In this document: in pieces, positions 8,312-16,124 of the stretch
Position numbering within the stretch: the stretch's first letter is position 1
How the letters are laid out: the number at the start of each line of letters is the position of its first letter
DNA from: JACKIC01 sp964392305
GTDB taxonomy: Bacteria; Planctomycetota; UBA1135; UBA2386
NCBI GenBank assembly: GCA_964392305.1
Contig: CAYMPV010000013.1
Span: 1-64,000 of the forward strand
DNA length: 64,000 bases
Direction: 5' to 3'
Notes under the pieces: model-generated
Databases searched by the model: none
What the model saw: the letters and a program-made list of their open reading frames with translations, nothing else
Told to the model about the DNA's origin: nothing
Made by a program: the position numbers and the translations under genes

Positions 8312-8466
8312 GTGCGAGGCGAGCGTAACTGCCCGGATCCGCCCACAGGAACGGCGAAGTTGCGCCGATCAGGGGTTGCTTGCCGACTTTCGGGTCGCTA
8401 GTTTCCGCCTCCCCGGCGCGATCTCCCCGCGCTCTCTCCCTGTCGCAGACCCCTCTGTAGTCCGAG

Positions 8467-8494
8467 TCTGCTTACCCAAGCCTCTGCTTACCCA
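8467..8494 (+). repeat. 12-bp direct repeat before the lipoprotein start
   Basis: TCTGCTTACCCA occurs at 8467-8478 and 8483-8494 (period 16), ending nine bases before the first ATG of the lipoprotein gene. It could be an operator half-site pair or a slippage duplication. Confidence 0.5.
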
Positions 8495-8502
8495 GACCCC
8501 GC

Positions 8503-8865
8503 ATGAACATGCGCAAGCTTGCATTCGTCCTTTGCCTGCTGCCCCTCGGTGCTTGCTCCCTGACCTGGGAAGGGCAGGGCAACAACCTCACCGAGGAACA
8601 GAAGAACCGCGGCATCAAGGACGTCGCCGCATTGAGCAGCGACTTCGAGACGCAGTCCTTCTATCGGGGCATGCGCCGCCGGACGGACGGCATCAACAAC
8701 GCGTTCGGCCGCGACCTCGGCAAGATCCAGACGTTCTTCGATCGTCACTTCTGGAACTACGACGAGAACGACCCGGCCGTGAACTACCCGTCGGACACGG
8801 GCAAGCTCGACCACTCCGGTCGCTTCCTGATCGGCACTGCGGCGGGCTTCGTCTCCCCCAGGTGA
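8503..8865 (+). CDS. Small lipoprotein, unknown function
   Basis: A 120-residue secreted protein. The N-terminus MNMRKLAFVLCLLPLGACS is a lipoprotein signal with lipobox LGAC, so the mature protein would be lipid-anchored at Cys18. The rest is polar, with an aromatic stretch (FFDRHFWNYDENDPAVNYPS) and no family that I recognise. The ATG at 8509 is an alternative start. It stands alone between nadD (divergent) and rsmG (convergent), with a hairpin and a tandem repeat behind it. Confidence 0.8.
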   Translation: MNMRKLAFVLCLLPLGACSLTWEGQGNNLTEEQKNRGIKDVAALSSDFETQSFYRGMRRRTDGINNAFGRDLGKIQTFFDRHFWNYDENDPAVNYPSDTGKLDHSGRFLIGTAAGFVSPR

Positions 8866-8877
8866 CCAGTGACCACA

Positions 8878-8899
8878 CTGGTCGGCTCAGGCCGACCAG
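8878..8899 (+). terminator. Hairpin terminator after the lipoprotein gene
   Basis: CTGGTCGGC (8878-8886), loop TCAG, GCCGACCAG (8891-8899) forms a perfect 9-bp stem 12 bases after the stop. A short T-rich stretch (ttgttt) follows 11 bases later, so termination is likely but not of the classic form. Confidence 0.6.
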
Positions 8900-8914
8900 G
8901 ATGGTCAGTGTTGT

Positions 8915-9168
8915 TTGGCGGTTGCGCCGACAACAACGGCGATTGAGCCAAGAGGCGACGCAACCGCGGTGGGGCTTCGCCCCGGGCCAGGTTGGCCTCG
9001 CTGTGAGTTGGCGGTTGGGCTGACAACAACGGCGATTGAGCCGACCGGCGACGCAACCGCGGTGGGCTTCGCCCCGGGCCAGGTTGGCCTCGCTGTGAGT
9101 TGGCGGTTGCGCTGACAACAACGGCGGTTGCGCTGACAACAACGGCGATTGAGCCGACCCGCGACGAA
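8915..9168 (+). repeat. 92-bp tandem repeat, about 2.7 copies
   Basis: Copy 1 is 8915-9007 (93 bp), copy 2 is 9008-9099 (92 bp), and copy 3 is a partial from 9100 to about 9168. Each full unit begins ttggcggttg, includes acaacaacggcgattgag, and ends cctcgctgtgag. Each contains a small hairpin (GGGC-TTC-GCCC). Copy 3 has an inner duplication of gcggttgcgctgacaacaacg. The period is not a multiple of three and no frame is conserved, so this is not coding. It fills the 326-base gap between the lipoprotein and rsmG. Confidence 0.85.
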
Positions 9169-9191
9169 CTGCGGCGCTCAGGCTGCGCCGC

Positions 9192-9845
9192 CTACCCTTT
9201 GCCACGCTGCCACACAGCGATCACGCGTTGGCGCGCCGCGGGTGCTGGCAGTTCGTAACGCAGCAACTGCGTGCGGCGGAACGGGCCCAGGCGTTCAGGA
9301 GCGTCGGCATCCGCATCGAGCCACAAGCACAGGTGGCCGCCGGGGCGGGTCAGTGGCGCGGCGAGTTCGGCGACGACTTCGGGTTTGCCGACCGCGCGGG
9401 CCGTGACCAGGTCGAAGGCGTGGCGCAGTTCGCGCTGCAGGGACGGCGCCTGCGCGGCGTCGAGATGCACGGCGTCGGCGTTGCCGATGCCGGCCGTCAC
9501 CAGGCACGCGCCGATCGAGCGCACCTTCTTGCCGGTGCGGTCCATGAGGGTGACCGTGGTGCGCGAATGCAAGGCGGCGATGGCGACGCCCGGAAAGCCG
9601 TTGCCGGTGCCGATGTCGAGGGCGTGTTGGGGCGACAGGCCGGTGCGGGCGAACGCCAGTCCGTCGAGCGCGTGCAGGACCACGGCCTGTTCGCGGTCGC
9701 GCACCGCGGTCAGGTTGATCTGCTCGTTGAGCAACAGCATCGCGTCGAGGTAACGCAGCAGGCGTTCGGCGCCGGCTGGCTGCAGGTCGGGCGCGAACGG
9801 CGCGGCCATGGTGAGCAGGGCAGCGGCATCGGTGGGGGCGGTCAC
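9192..9845 (-). CDS. rsmG: 16S rRNA (guanine-N7) methyltransferase RsmG
   Basis: A 217-residue cytoplasmic SAM-dependent enzyme that methylates G527 of 16S rRNA. The RsmG signature NEQINLTAVRD is followed by the SAM motif LDIGTGNGFPGVAIA, DRTGKKVRSI and a central VTARAVGKPEVV (usually ARA). Length fits the family. The start is a GTG at 9845. It lies 52 bases downstream of miaA on the same strand, so the two probably form one unit for RNA modification. Confidence 0.95.
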   Translation of the reverse strand: MTAPTDAAALLTMAAPFAPDLQPAGAERLLRYLDAMLLLNEQINLTAVRDREQAVVLHALDGLAFARTGLSPQHALDIGTGNGFPGVAIAALHSRTTVTLMDRTGKKVRSIGACLVTAGIGNADAVHLDAAQAPSLQRELRHAFDLVTARAVGKPEVVAELAAPLTRPGGHLCLWLDADADAPERLGPFRRTQLLRYELPAPAARQRVIAVWQRGKG

Positions 9846-9897
9846 GGGCGGGATCTTGGCGGTAACGCGCGCCGGCGCAACAGCCGGCTGCTGCGGA

Positions 9898-10824
9898 TCA
9901 GGTCGGGCCCTGCAGTGCCGCGAGCAGCGCGGCGGTGCCCGCGTCGGGATCGAGCCAGCGCGCGTGCTGCAGGCGACGCAGCCAGGTGGTCTGGCGGCGG
10001 ATCAGCCGATGCGTGTTGCGGCGGATGCGGTTGCGCAGTTCTTCGCGGTCCTTGTAGCGCCCGCGCAGGAACTCCCGGCACTCGGCGTAACCGATCGCAG
10101 CGCCCGCGGTCACCGAGAAGCCGCCCTGCTGCTCGATGCGTTCGGTTTCGGCCAGCAGGCCGGCGTCGAGCATCCATTCGGTGCGCGCCTTGACGCGCTC
10201 GTGCAGGTCGTCGCGCGGCCGCTGCACCGCGACGATGCGACACGGCCGCTGCCATTCGTCGCGGTCGAAGTGCTGTTGCTGGCTGCTGATCGACTTGCCG
10301 GTCAGCTGCAGGACCTCGTGGGCGCGCACCAGTCGGCGCAGGTCGTGGCGGTGGATGCGGGCGGCGGCGTCGGGGTCCAGGCGCTGCAGTTCGGCGTGCA
10401 GGCAGCCGGGCTCGGCGCGTTCGCGGGCCTCGAGCGCCGCGCGCAGTTCGCCGTCGGCAGGGGGCGTCTGCATCAGCCCTTTGAAGAACGCCATCAGGTA
10501 GAGCGGTGTGCCGCCGACGAACAGGGCCCGGCGGCCGCGCTCGTGCACTTCCTGCAGCGCGGCGGCGGCGGCTTCACACCAGCGGGCCGTGTCGAACGAC
10601 TCGCTGGGCTCGACCAGGTCGAGCAGGTGGTGGGGCACCGCGGCGCGTTCGGCGGCCGTGGGTTTCGCCGTGCCGATGTCCATGTGCCGGTAGACCGCCA
10701 TCGAGTCCATCGACAGGATCTCCAGGCCCTGCTCGGCCGCGAACTGCAGGGCCAACGCGGTTTTGCCCGAGGCCGTGGGGCCGGTGACGACCCAGAGTGG
10801 CGGTGCTGCGGAGGCGGGGTCCAA
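9898..10824 (-). CDS. miaA: tRNA dimethylallyltransferase
   Basis: A 308-residue cytoplasmic enzyme that adds a dimethylallyl group to A37 of tRNAs that read UNN codons. The P-loop GPTASGKTALA is near residue 15, then SMDSMAVYRHMDIGTAKP and PHHLLDLVEPSE, all family signatures. The C-terminus has RNTHRLIRRQTTWLRRL, matching the usual R.Y.RRQ.TWFR block, with His where Tyr is common. The start appears to be TTG at 10824, because no ATG or GTG lies before the P-loop; this is the least certain part. Confidence 0.93.
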   Translation of the reverse strand: MDPASAAPPLWVVTGPTASGKTALALQFAAEQGLEILSMDSMAVYRHMDIGTAKPTAAERAAVPHHLLDLVEPSESFDTARWCEAAAAALQEVHERGRRALFVGGTPLYLMAFFKGLMQTPPADGELRAALEARERAEPGCLHAELQRLDPDAAARIHRHDLRRLVRAHEVLQLTGKSISSQQQHFDRDEWQRPCRIVAVQRPRDDLHERVKARTEWMLDAGLLAETERIEQQGGFSVTAGAAIGYAECREFLRGRYKDREELRNRIRRNTHRLIRRQTTWLRRLQHARWLDPDAGTAALLAALQGPT

Positions 10825-10894
10825 AGTCGAGCGGCGAACTTACCGCGTGGGCCTTTGCGTGCCAGCGCCCCGATGCTTACCGTTCTCGCCCCCG

Positions 10895-11671
10895 ATGATC
10901 GCGTTCGTATCCGACATCCACAGCAACATGGCGGCGCTGTCTGTCTGCCTGGCGGAGATCGAGCGCCTGGGGTGCTCCCGGATCATCTGCCTGGGCGACG
11001 TGATCGGCTACGGGCCCGAGCCGCGCGAGACCCTGGCGACGATCATGGATCGCGCCGAGTTCTCGCTGCTCGGCAACCACGAGCACGGGGCGATGTTCTA
11101 CGCCTCGGACTTCAACCCGCGCGCGCGCGCCGCGATCGACTGGACCCGCGACCAGTTGAGCCGCCGCGACCGGCCGCGCGAGGAGAACATGAAGTTCTGG
11201 AACTACCTCGACGGCATGCCGCGCGAGCATCGTGAGGGCCGCATGTTGCTCGTGCACGGTTCGCCGCGCGATCCGGTGCGGGAGTACCTGGTGCCGCGCG
11301 ACGCGGCCGATGCGCAGAAGATGAGCGAGTGCTTCGCCAAGATGGCGGACGCCGATCTGTGTTTCGTCGGCCACAGCCACGTGCCCGGCGTCTATCTGGA
11401 GTCCGGCCAGTTCCTGCTGCCGAGCGACATCGGCATGCAGTGGCAGGTCAGCGGGCGCGCGATGGTCAACATAGGTTCCGTCGGTCAGCCGCGCGACGGG
11501 GACCGCCGCGCCTCGTTCGTGACCTACGCCCCGGGAACGGGCCCGCTCGGTACCAGCGGCGTCGTGCGGTTCCACCGCGTCGAGTACGACGTCGAAGGCA
11601 CGATGGCGAAGATCCGCGCCATTTCGGAATTGCCGGACTACCTCGCCGATCGCCTCGCCCAGGGGCGCTGA
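10895..11671 (+). CDS. Calcineurin-like metallophosphoesterase
   Basis: A 258-residue soluble protein with all metallophosphoesterase motifs in order: FVSDIHSN, CLGDVIGYGPEP, LLGNHEHG, LLVHGSPRD and VGHSHVPG. These bind two metals for phosphoester cleavage. The overall pattern resembles YfcE/serine-phosphatase-like bacterial MPEs, but the substrate cannot be inferred. I start it at the ATG before IAFVSDIH. It is divergent from miaA, 70 bases apart. Confidence 0.88.
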   Translation: MIAFVSDIHSNMAALSVCLAEIERLGCSRIICLGDVIGYGPEPRETLATIMDRAEFSLLGNHEHGAMFYASDFNPRARAAIDWTRDQLSRRDRPREENMKFWNYLDGMPREHREGRMLLVHGSPRDPVREYLVPRDAADAQKMSECFAKMADADLCFVGHSHVPGVYLESGQFLLPSDIGMQWQVSGRAMVNIGSVGQPRDGDRRASFVTYAPGTGPLGTSGVVRFHRVEYDVEGTMAKIRAISELPDYLADRLAQGR

Positions 11672-11747
11672 CCTCGGGACGACGGCCTGGCTCGATGACA
11701 TTCACGGGCGCCGCCACGACGCCTCCCTGCCGCTGCGATTTCCCTCG

Positions 11748-13457
11748 ATGCTGACGCTGCTCCGATCGTTGTTCGTTTCGTCGTTCGCGACCCTGGTCCT
11801 CGCGCAGGGCCAGCCGCCGGCGCCGGAGCCCTTCATCCACGAATTCGGCCAGCCCGGCGACGTCGGCAGCTTCCGTGCCCAGTTCACCCCGGTCGGCGGC
11901 GGCATGGTGTTCCTGCAGACGATGGACCACTTCGTCACGCTGGCCGCTTCGCGTCACGAATCGCCAACGCCCGAGGACTATCTGCTGCTGGCCTTCAACG
12001 GTCGCGACCACGGGCTGCGCCTGGCGGGCAGGCCGTCGGCGACGAAGTTCCCCGAAGAACTGTTCGCCGCGGTCTGGCAGGTGACGACGACGCCGGACTC
12101 GGTGACGTTCACGCTCGACTCGAGCGGCGGCCAGGGCAATGGTCTGGTGCTGCGGCGCACGTTGCGCCACGACCCCAAGAACCGGGGCTTTCTGCTCGAG
12201 ATCGCGCTGCGCAACGACGGCGCGGCGCCCGGGGGCCAGATCGAGTTCGAACTGGTCGGACCGGCGCTCGTGGTGCAGCAGGGTTCCCAACTGATCGGCC
12301 AGCAGTCGGTCGGCATCGTCGCGCTGCCCGACGGCACCAGCGAACACGTCGCGCCCAAGGCCGGCGTGGTGCAGCGGTTCGAACTCGATCCCAAGCAGAT
12401 GGTGTTCGCGGGTTCGACCAACCGCTTCTTCGGCGCGTTCCTCGACCCGCGCGACGCGGGCGGCCGCGCGGCCCTGACGTCGATCGCCGCCGACACCGTG
12501 CCGATCGAGGGGCAGCTGGACAAGTCGATCGAGCAGCACGCCCACTCGGCCGTGCGCCTGCGCTACGGCATGGCGCTGACCGTGCCCGAACAGGGCGCCG
12601 AGACCGTCGCGACCTACGGTCTCTACCTGGGGCCCAAGTCGTTCCGCGAGTTCGAGAAGCTCGACGCGCCCGAGCGTTACCTGCCGATCCTCGACGTCGA
12701 CCTCAATCCGCCGTGTTGCGGTGGCATCACGATCCCCGGCGGTCGGTTCATGGCCAAGCTGCTGCTCAAGCTGCTCGGCTGGTTCCACGACATCATCGGC
12801 AACTGGGGTTTGGCGATCATCATGCTGACGGTGCTGGTGCGCGGCTTGATGTCGCCGCTGAACTTCCGCATGCAGAAGTCGATGCGCGCCTACTCAGCTC
12901 GCATGGCCGTGCTCAAACCGAAGATGGACGCGCTCAAGAAGCAGTACGGCGACGACCAGAAGGCCTACCAGCAGGCGATGATCGCGTTCCAGCGTGAGCA
13001 CAAGCTGATGCCGCCGCTCGGCGGTTGCCTGCCGATCTTCCTGACGATGCCGATCTACATCGGCCTGTTCACCGCGCTGCGCACCGCCTACGACGTGCGT
13101 CAGCAGCCGTTCGTCGGTTGGATGACCGACCTCAGCAGCCCCGACGCGCTCTTCGATCTACCTTTCGGCCTGTCGTGGCTGCCGCACTTCAACCTGCTGC
13201 CGCTGCTGTGGATGGCCTGCTTCGTCTATCTGCAGACGCGCACGCCGCTGCCGACCGATCCGCAGCAGCGTCAGATCCAGTCGATCATGCGGTGGATGCC
13301 GCTGATGTTCGGCGTGATGCTCTACGGCTACGCCTCGGCGCTGATGCTCTACATGGTCGTGTCGATGTTGTGGTCGATGGTCGAGTCGGCGGTCGTGCGC
13401 AAGATCCTCGGGCCGGTCGATCCCAACGTCGCGTCGATGACGCCCACGGTGATGTAG
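11748..13457 (+). CDS. yidC: Membrane protein insertase YidC
   Basis: A 569-residue inner-membrane insertase and chaperone that works with SecYEG or alone. The N-terminal signal anchor is followed by a large periplasmic beta domain (about residues 25-335), as in Gram-negative YidC. The conserved core follows: GNWGLAIIMLTVLVRGLMSP (with the conserved Arg), a cytoplasmic helical hairpin (KSMRAYSARMAVLKPKMDAL), PPLGGCLPIFLTMPIYIGLF and the final membrane pair. It is unusual in standing apart from rpmH/rnpA. It has no co-directional partner and converges with the kinase-like gene. Confidence 0.95.
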   Translation: MLTLLRSLFVSSFATLVLAQGQPPAPEPFIHEFGQPGDVGSFRAQFTPVGGGMVFLQTMDHFVTLAASRHESPTPEDYLLLAFNGRDHGLRLAGRPSATKFPEELFAAVWQVTTTPDSVTFTLDSSGGQGNGLVLRRTLRHDPKNRGFLLEIALRNDGAAPGGQIEFELVGPALVVQQGSQLIGQQSVGIVALPDGTSEHVAPKAGVVQRFELDPKQMVFAGSTNRFFGAFLDPRDAGGRAALTSIAADTVPIEGQLDKSIEQHAHSAVRLRYGMALTVPEQGAETVATYGLYLGPKSFREFEKLDAPERYLPILDVDLNPPCCGGITIPGGRFMAKLLLKLLGWFHDIIGNWGLAIIMLTVLVRGLMSPLNFRMQKSMRAYSARMAVLKPKMDALKKQYGDDQKAYQQAMIAFQREHKLMPPLGGCLPIFLTMPIYIGLFTALRTAYDVRQQPFVGWMTDLSSPDALFDLPFGLSWLPHFNLLPLLWMACFVYLQTRTPLPTDPQQRQIQSIMRWMPLMFGVMLYGYASALMLYMVVSMLWSMVESAVVRKILGPVDPNVASMTPTVM

Positions 13458-13474
13458 CGGCGCGGGCCGGACGG

Positions 13475-14509
13475 TCAGGCCGGCAGCAGGAAGTCGATCG
13501 CGATCGCGGAGCGCCCGGTGCGGCGCGCGGTCGCCTGGCCGCGATGGCCGAGCACGACGGTCTGGACCAGGAACAGGCCCAGCCCGTGGCTCTGGCCCTG
13601 CAGCAGCCGGCTCGGGTAGTAGGGTTCGAAGGTCTGCGGCAGGCGCCACTGCTCGAGCGGCGGGCCCGCGGCGGCGAGGCGAAGTTGCACGATGCCGGCC
13701 CGCAGCTGCAGGCTCAGCTCGACGCGCGCGCCGCTGCGCGCGAGGCCGTCGGCGAATTCGAGCGCGGCGTGCGCCGCGGCGGCGAGCTGTTCGGGATCGC
13801 CGTCGAGCACACACGGCTTGCTCGGCAGGTCGACGTCGGCCTGTTCGGGTTGTTGGCGCGGCCGGGCCGCGATCGCCTGCTGCACCAGGTCGGCGAGGTC
13901 GACGCGGGCGCGCCGCCGCGGGCCGCCGGCAGCCACCGACAACAGGCGCAGGCGATCGACCGACGCCTGGATGCGCGCGATGCCCAACATCGCCGCGTCG
14001 AGCTGGTCGCGCCGCGACGTGTCGGTCGGGTCCAGGCCGGCGCGCAGCAGCTGCAGGTGCCCGGACAAGAACATCAGCGGGTTGTTGATCTCGTCGGCGA
14101 TGCCGTGGGCGAGGTCGACGAACTCCTCCGCGCGCGGGCGGTCACTGCCCTGCAGCGCCTGTTCGACGACGTCGGCCAACTGGCCGGGGGTGTGTGGGTA
14201 GAGCAGCAGGCGGCCGCCGATCCTGGTTGCGTGGGCGGCCTGCTGCAGTTCGCCTTCGGGACTGGTGACCAGCACGATCGCCAGCGTCGGCCACAGCTGG
14301 CGCAGCAACCGCAGCGCGCCGATCTCCTCGGCGGGTTCGGGGCCCAGTTGCACCAGCAGCAGTTCGGGCTGGTAACGCGCCAGGCTGTCGCTGTCGTCGC
14401 AGACGTTGGTGAAGCAGCGCACCTCGGGGCGCAACGGCAGCTGCCGCAGCGCACCGACGAGGTCGTCGGCGACGCCCCCGACGACGGCGATGCGCACGCT
14501 GCGTTCCAT
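13475..14509 (-). CDS. Degenerate receiver plus histidine-kinase-like protein
   Basis: A 344-residue soluble protein. Residues 1-118 fold like a receiver domain, but the phosphoacceptor position reads Gln54 (LLLVQLGP) and the conserved Lys is replaced (LLLYPHTP). Residues 128-344 resemble a NtrB-like kinase: the H-box reads AHGIADEINNPL, with Asp139 where the phosphorylated His normally stands. The N-box Asn residues are absent (residues 242-257) and no DxGxG is seen, while HGLGLFLV remains. It is thus probably a pseudokinase acting by binding. The start is the ATG before ERSVRIAV. Confidence 0.8.
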   Translation of the reverse strand: MERSVRIAVVGGVADDLVGALRQLPLRPEVRCFTNVCDDSDSLARYQPELLLVQLGPEPAEEIGALRLLRQLWPTLAIVLVTSPEGELQQAAHATRIGGRLLLYPHTPGQLADVVEQALQGSDRPRAEEFVDLAHGIADEINNPLMFLSGHLQLLRAGLDPTDTSRRDQLDAAMLGIARIQASVDRLRLLSVAAGGPRRRARVDLADLVQQAIAARPRQQPEQADVDLPSKPCVLDGDPEQLAAAAHAALEFADGLARSGARVELSLQLRAGIVQLRLAAAGPPLEQWRLPQTFEPYYPSRLLQGQSHGLGLFLVQTVVLGHRGQATARRTGRSAIAIDFLLPA

Positions 14510-14662
14510 GGTTGCGAAGTCCTGGTTGCACCCATCCCGGTGCGGCGCGCGGGGATGGAAGTGCCGGAGGGTAGCGGGGGGCGAGTCCGGTGTCACCATA
14601 CATGCGCCGGCGGCAGCCCGTCGGGCTATAGCCGGCAGCCGTCTGCCTCCGATACCAGCGTC

Positions 14663-15052
14663 GTGACCGGCGATCGGGATCAAGACTCAGGCGGCGCTGG
14701 CGGCGGCGGTTCCGACGGCCCCGGTGGCCCGAGGTTTCGGCTGCGCAGGGTCGACGGTCCGGTTGCCGGTGGGGAACCCGCCCCCGAGGTGCGTCTGCAT
14801 CGTGAGTTCAAGGGGCTCACCGTCGCCGACCTGATGCGGCTCGAGATCGCCGAGCGGCTGCCGGGGCAGGTGCAGCGGGCGCTGCGGCAGATCCAGAACG
14901 GTCAGTTCGCCGCTGCCGACGACGCGTTGCCGGGTGCGTTCCCGCCCATCCATGCCGGTCCGGGTTGCCAGCGCGGGCGCCGTCGCGGGGTGTGGCTGGT
15001 GGCGGCGGTGCTCGGGCTCGCGGCGGTCGCAGCGGCCTGGTGGTGGTCGTGA
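14663..15052 (+). CDS. Small tail-anchored membrane protein
   Basis: A 129-residue protein from a GTG at 14663. It has a Gly/Asp-rich start, a polar middle with a helical motif (KGLTVADLMRLEIAERLPGQ) and a single C-terminal membrane segment (about residues 108-128) ending in three Trp and Ser. I recognise no family. It sits between the divergent kinase-like gene and the GT2 gene, 55 bases before the latter. An antisense frame in the same place looks less protein-like. Confidence 0.55.
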   Translation: MTGDRDQDSGGAGGGGSDGPGGPRFRLRRVDGPVAGGEPAPEVRLHREFKGLTVADLMRLEIAERLPGQVQRALRQIQNGQFAAADDALPGAFPPIHAGPGCQRGRRRGVWLVAAVLGLAAVAAAWWWS

Positions 15053-15107
15053 AGGTTGCACAGAACGCTCGCGGATGTGCGGCTCGCGATGCACGATGCG
15101 GGGCCGC

Positions 15108-16124
15108 ATGGTGACCCCGGGCCCAGTGCCACATGCCGATCCCGCCGCCGGCCGCGCCGTCCCTGACGTCGCGCCCGAGATCAGCGTCGTCGTGCCGATC
15201 TACAACGAACGCGACAACATCGCACCGTTGCACTCGGCGCTCACCTACGCGCTCGCCTCGCTGCAGCGCAGCTACGAGATCCTGTTCGTCGACGACGGCA
15301 GCACCGACGGCACGGTCGACGTGATGCGCGCTTGCGCGGCCACCGACCCGCACCTGCGGTTGGTGTTCTTCCGCCGCAACTACGGCCAGACGCCGGCGAT
15401 GGCCGCAGGTTTCCGCGCCTGTCGCGGCCGCATCGTCGTCTCGATGGACGGCGATCTGCAGAACGATCCCGCCGACATCCCGCGGCTGATCGCACGGCTC
15501 GAGGACGGCTTCGACGTCGTCTGCGGCTGGCGCCGTCACCGTCAGGACCGCATGGCGACGCGCCTGTTGCCGAGCCGCATCGCCAACTTCCTGATCGCGC
15601 GCGTCACCGGCGCGCGCATCCACGACACCGGCTGCTCATTGAAGGCCTACCGCGGCTGGGTGGTGCGCAGTCTGCATCTCTACTCCGACATGCACCGGTT
15701 TCTCGCGGCGCTCGGGGCCGGCATCGGCGCGCGCATCACCGAGGTGCCGGTGCGCCACCATGCGCGCCGCGCCGGTCAGTCGAAGTACGGGCTCGGTCGC
15801 ATCTTCCGGGTGCTCGCCGACCTGGTCGGCATCAAGATGCTGATCCAGTTCGCGGCGCACCCGATCCGCTGGTTCACGTTGCTGTCGCTGCCGCTGTTCG
15901 TGTTGTCGCCGCTGATGTTCCTGCTCGGCGTCGTCAAGTTCCGCAGCAACGGCGATTGGGAGTGGTTCGTCGACTACGACATGGCGGCCGTCGCCGCCGG
16001 CGCAGTGGCATCGCTGTTCGCTGCCAACGTGTTCCTGCTCGGGTTCCTGGCTGAACTGCAGATCAAGGTCTCGAAGTTCTTCCGGCAACGCATCTCGGTC
16101 ACCGCGCGGGAGGCCAGCCGATGA
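15108..16124 (+). CDS. GT2 glycosyltransferase, polyprenyl-phosphate type
   Basis: A 338-residue membrane enzyme of the dolichol-phosphate mannosyltransferase/GtrB/ArnC group, which loads a sugar onto a polyprenyl phosphate. The GT-A domain has ISVVVPIYNERDNI, FVDDGSTDGT, the metal-binding SMDGDLQNDP, and a downstream GQSKYGLGRI block. Two membrane segments lie at the C-terminus. Its TGA overlaps the ATG of the next gene (ATGA), so the two are probably translated together, in an envelope-glycan pathway with the GT2-FemAB gene. Confidence 0.9.
   Translation: MVTPGPVPHADPAAGRAVPDVAPEISVVVPIYNERDNIAPLHSALTYALASLQRSYEILFVDDGSTDGTVDVMRACAATDPHLRLVFFRRNYGQTPAMAAGFRACRGRIVVSMDGDLQNDPADIPRLIARLEDGFDVVCGWRRHRQDRMATRLLPSRIANFLIARVTGARIHDTGCSLKAYRGWVVRSLHLYSDMHRFLAALGAGIGARITEVPVRHHARRAGQSKYGLGRIFRVLADLVGIKMLIQFAAHPIRWFTLLSLPLFVLSPLMFLLGVVKFRSNGDWEWFVDYDMAAVAAGAVASLFAANVFLLGFLAELQIKVSKFFRQRISVTAREASR

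Noticed and set aside
8941..9115. Repeated peptide in frames across the 92-bp repeat
   Set aside because: The unit length is not a multiple of three, so the frame changes with each copy; the apparent peptide repeat follows from the DNA repeat.
8915..9168. CRISPR array
   Set aside because: Units are 92 bp and tandem with no distinct spacers, and no cas genes are present.
8693..9205. Minus-strand frame over the repeat region
   Set aside because: Low-complexity translation of the repeat, overlapping the lipoprotein gene in antisense.
11466..12788. 440-codon minus-strand frame over yidC
   Set aside because: Antisense to the YidC gene and lacking any domain or membrane pattern.
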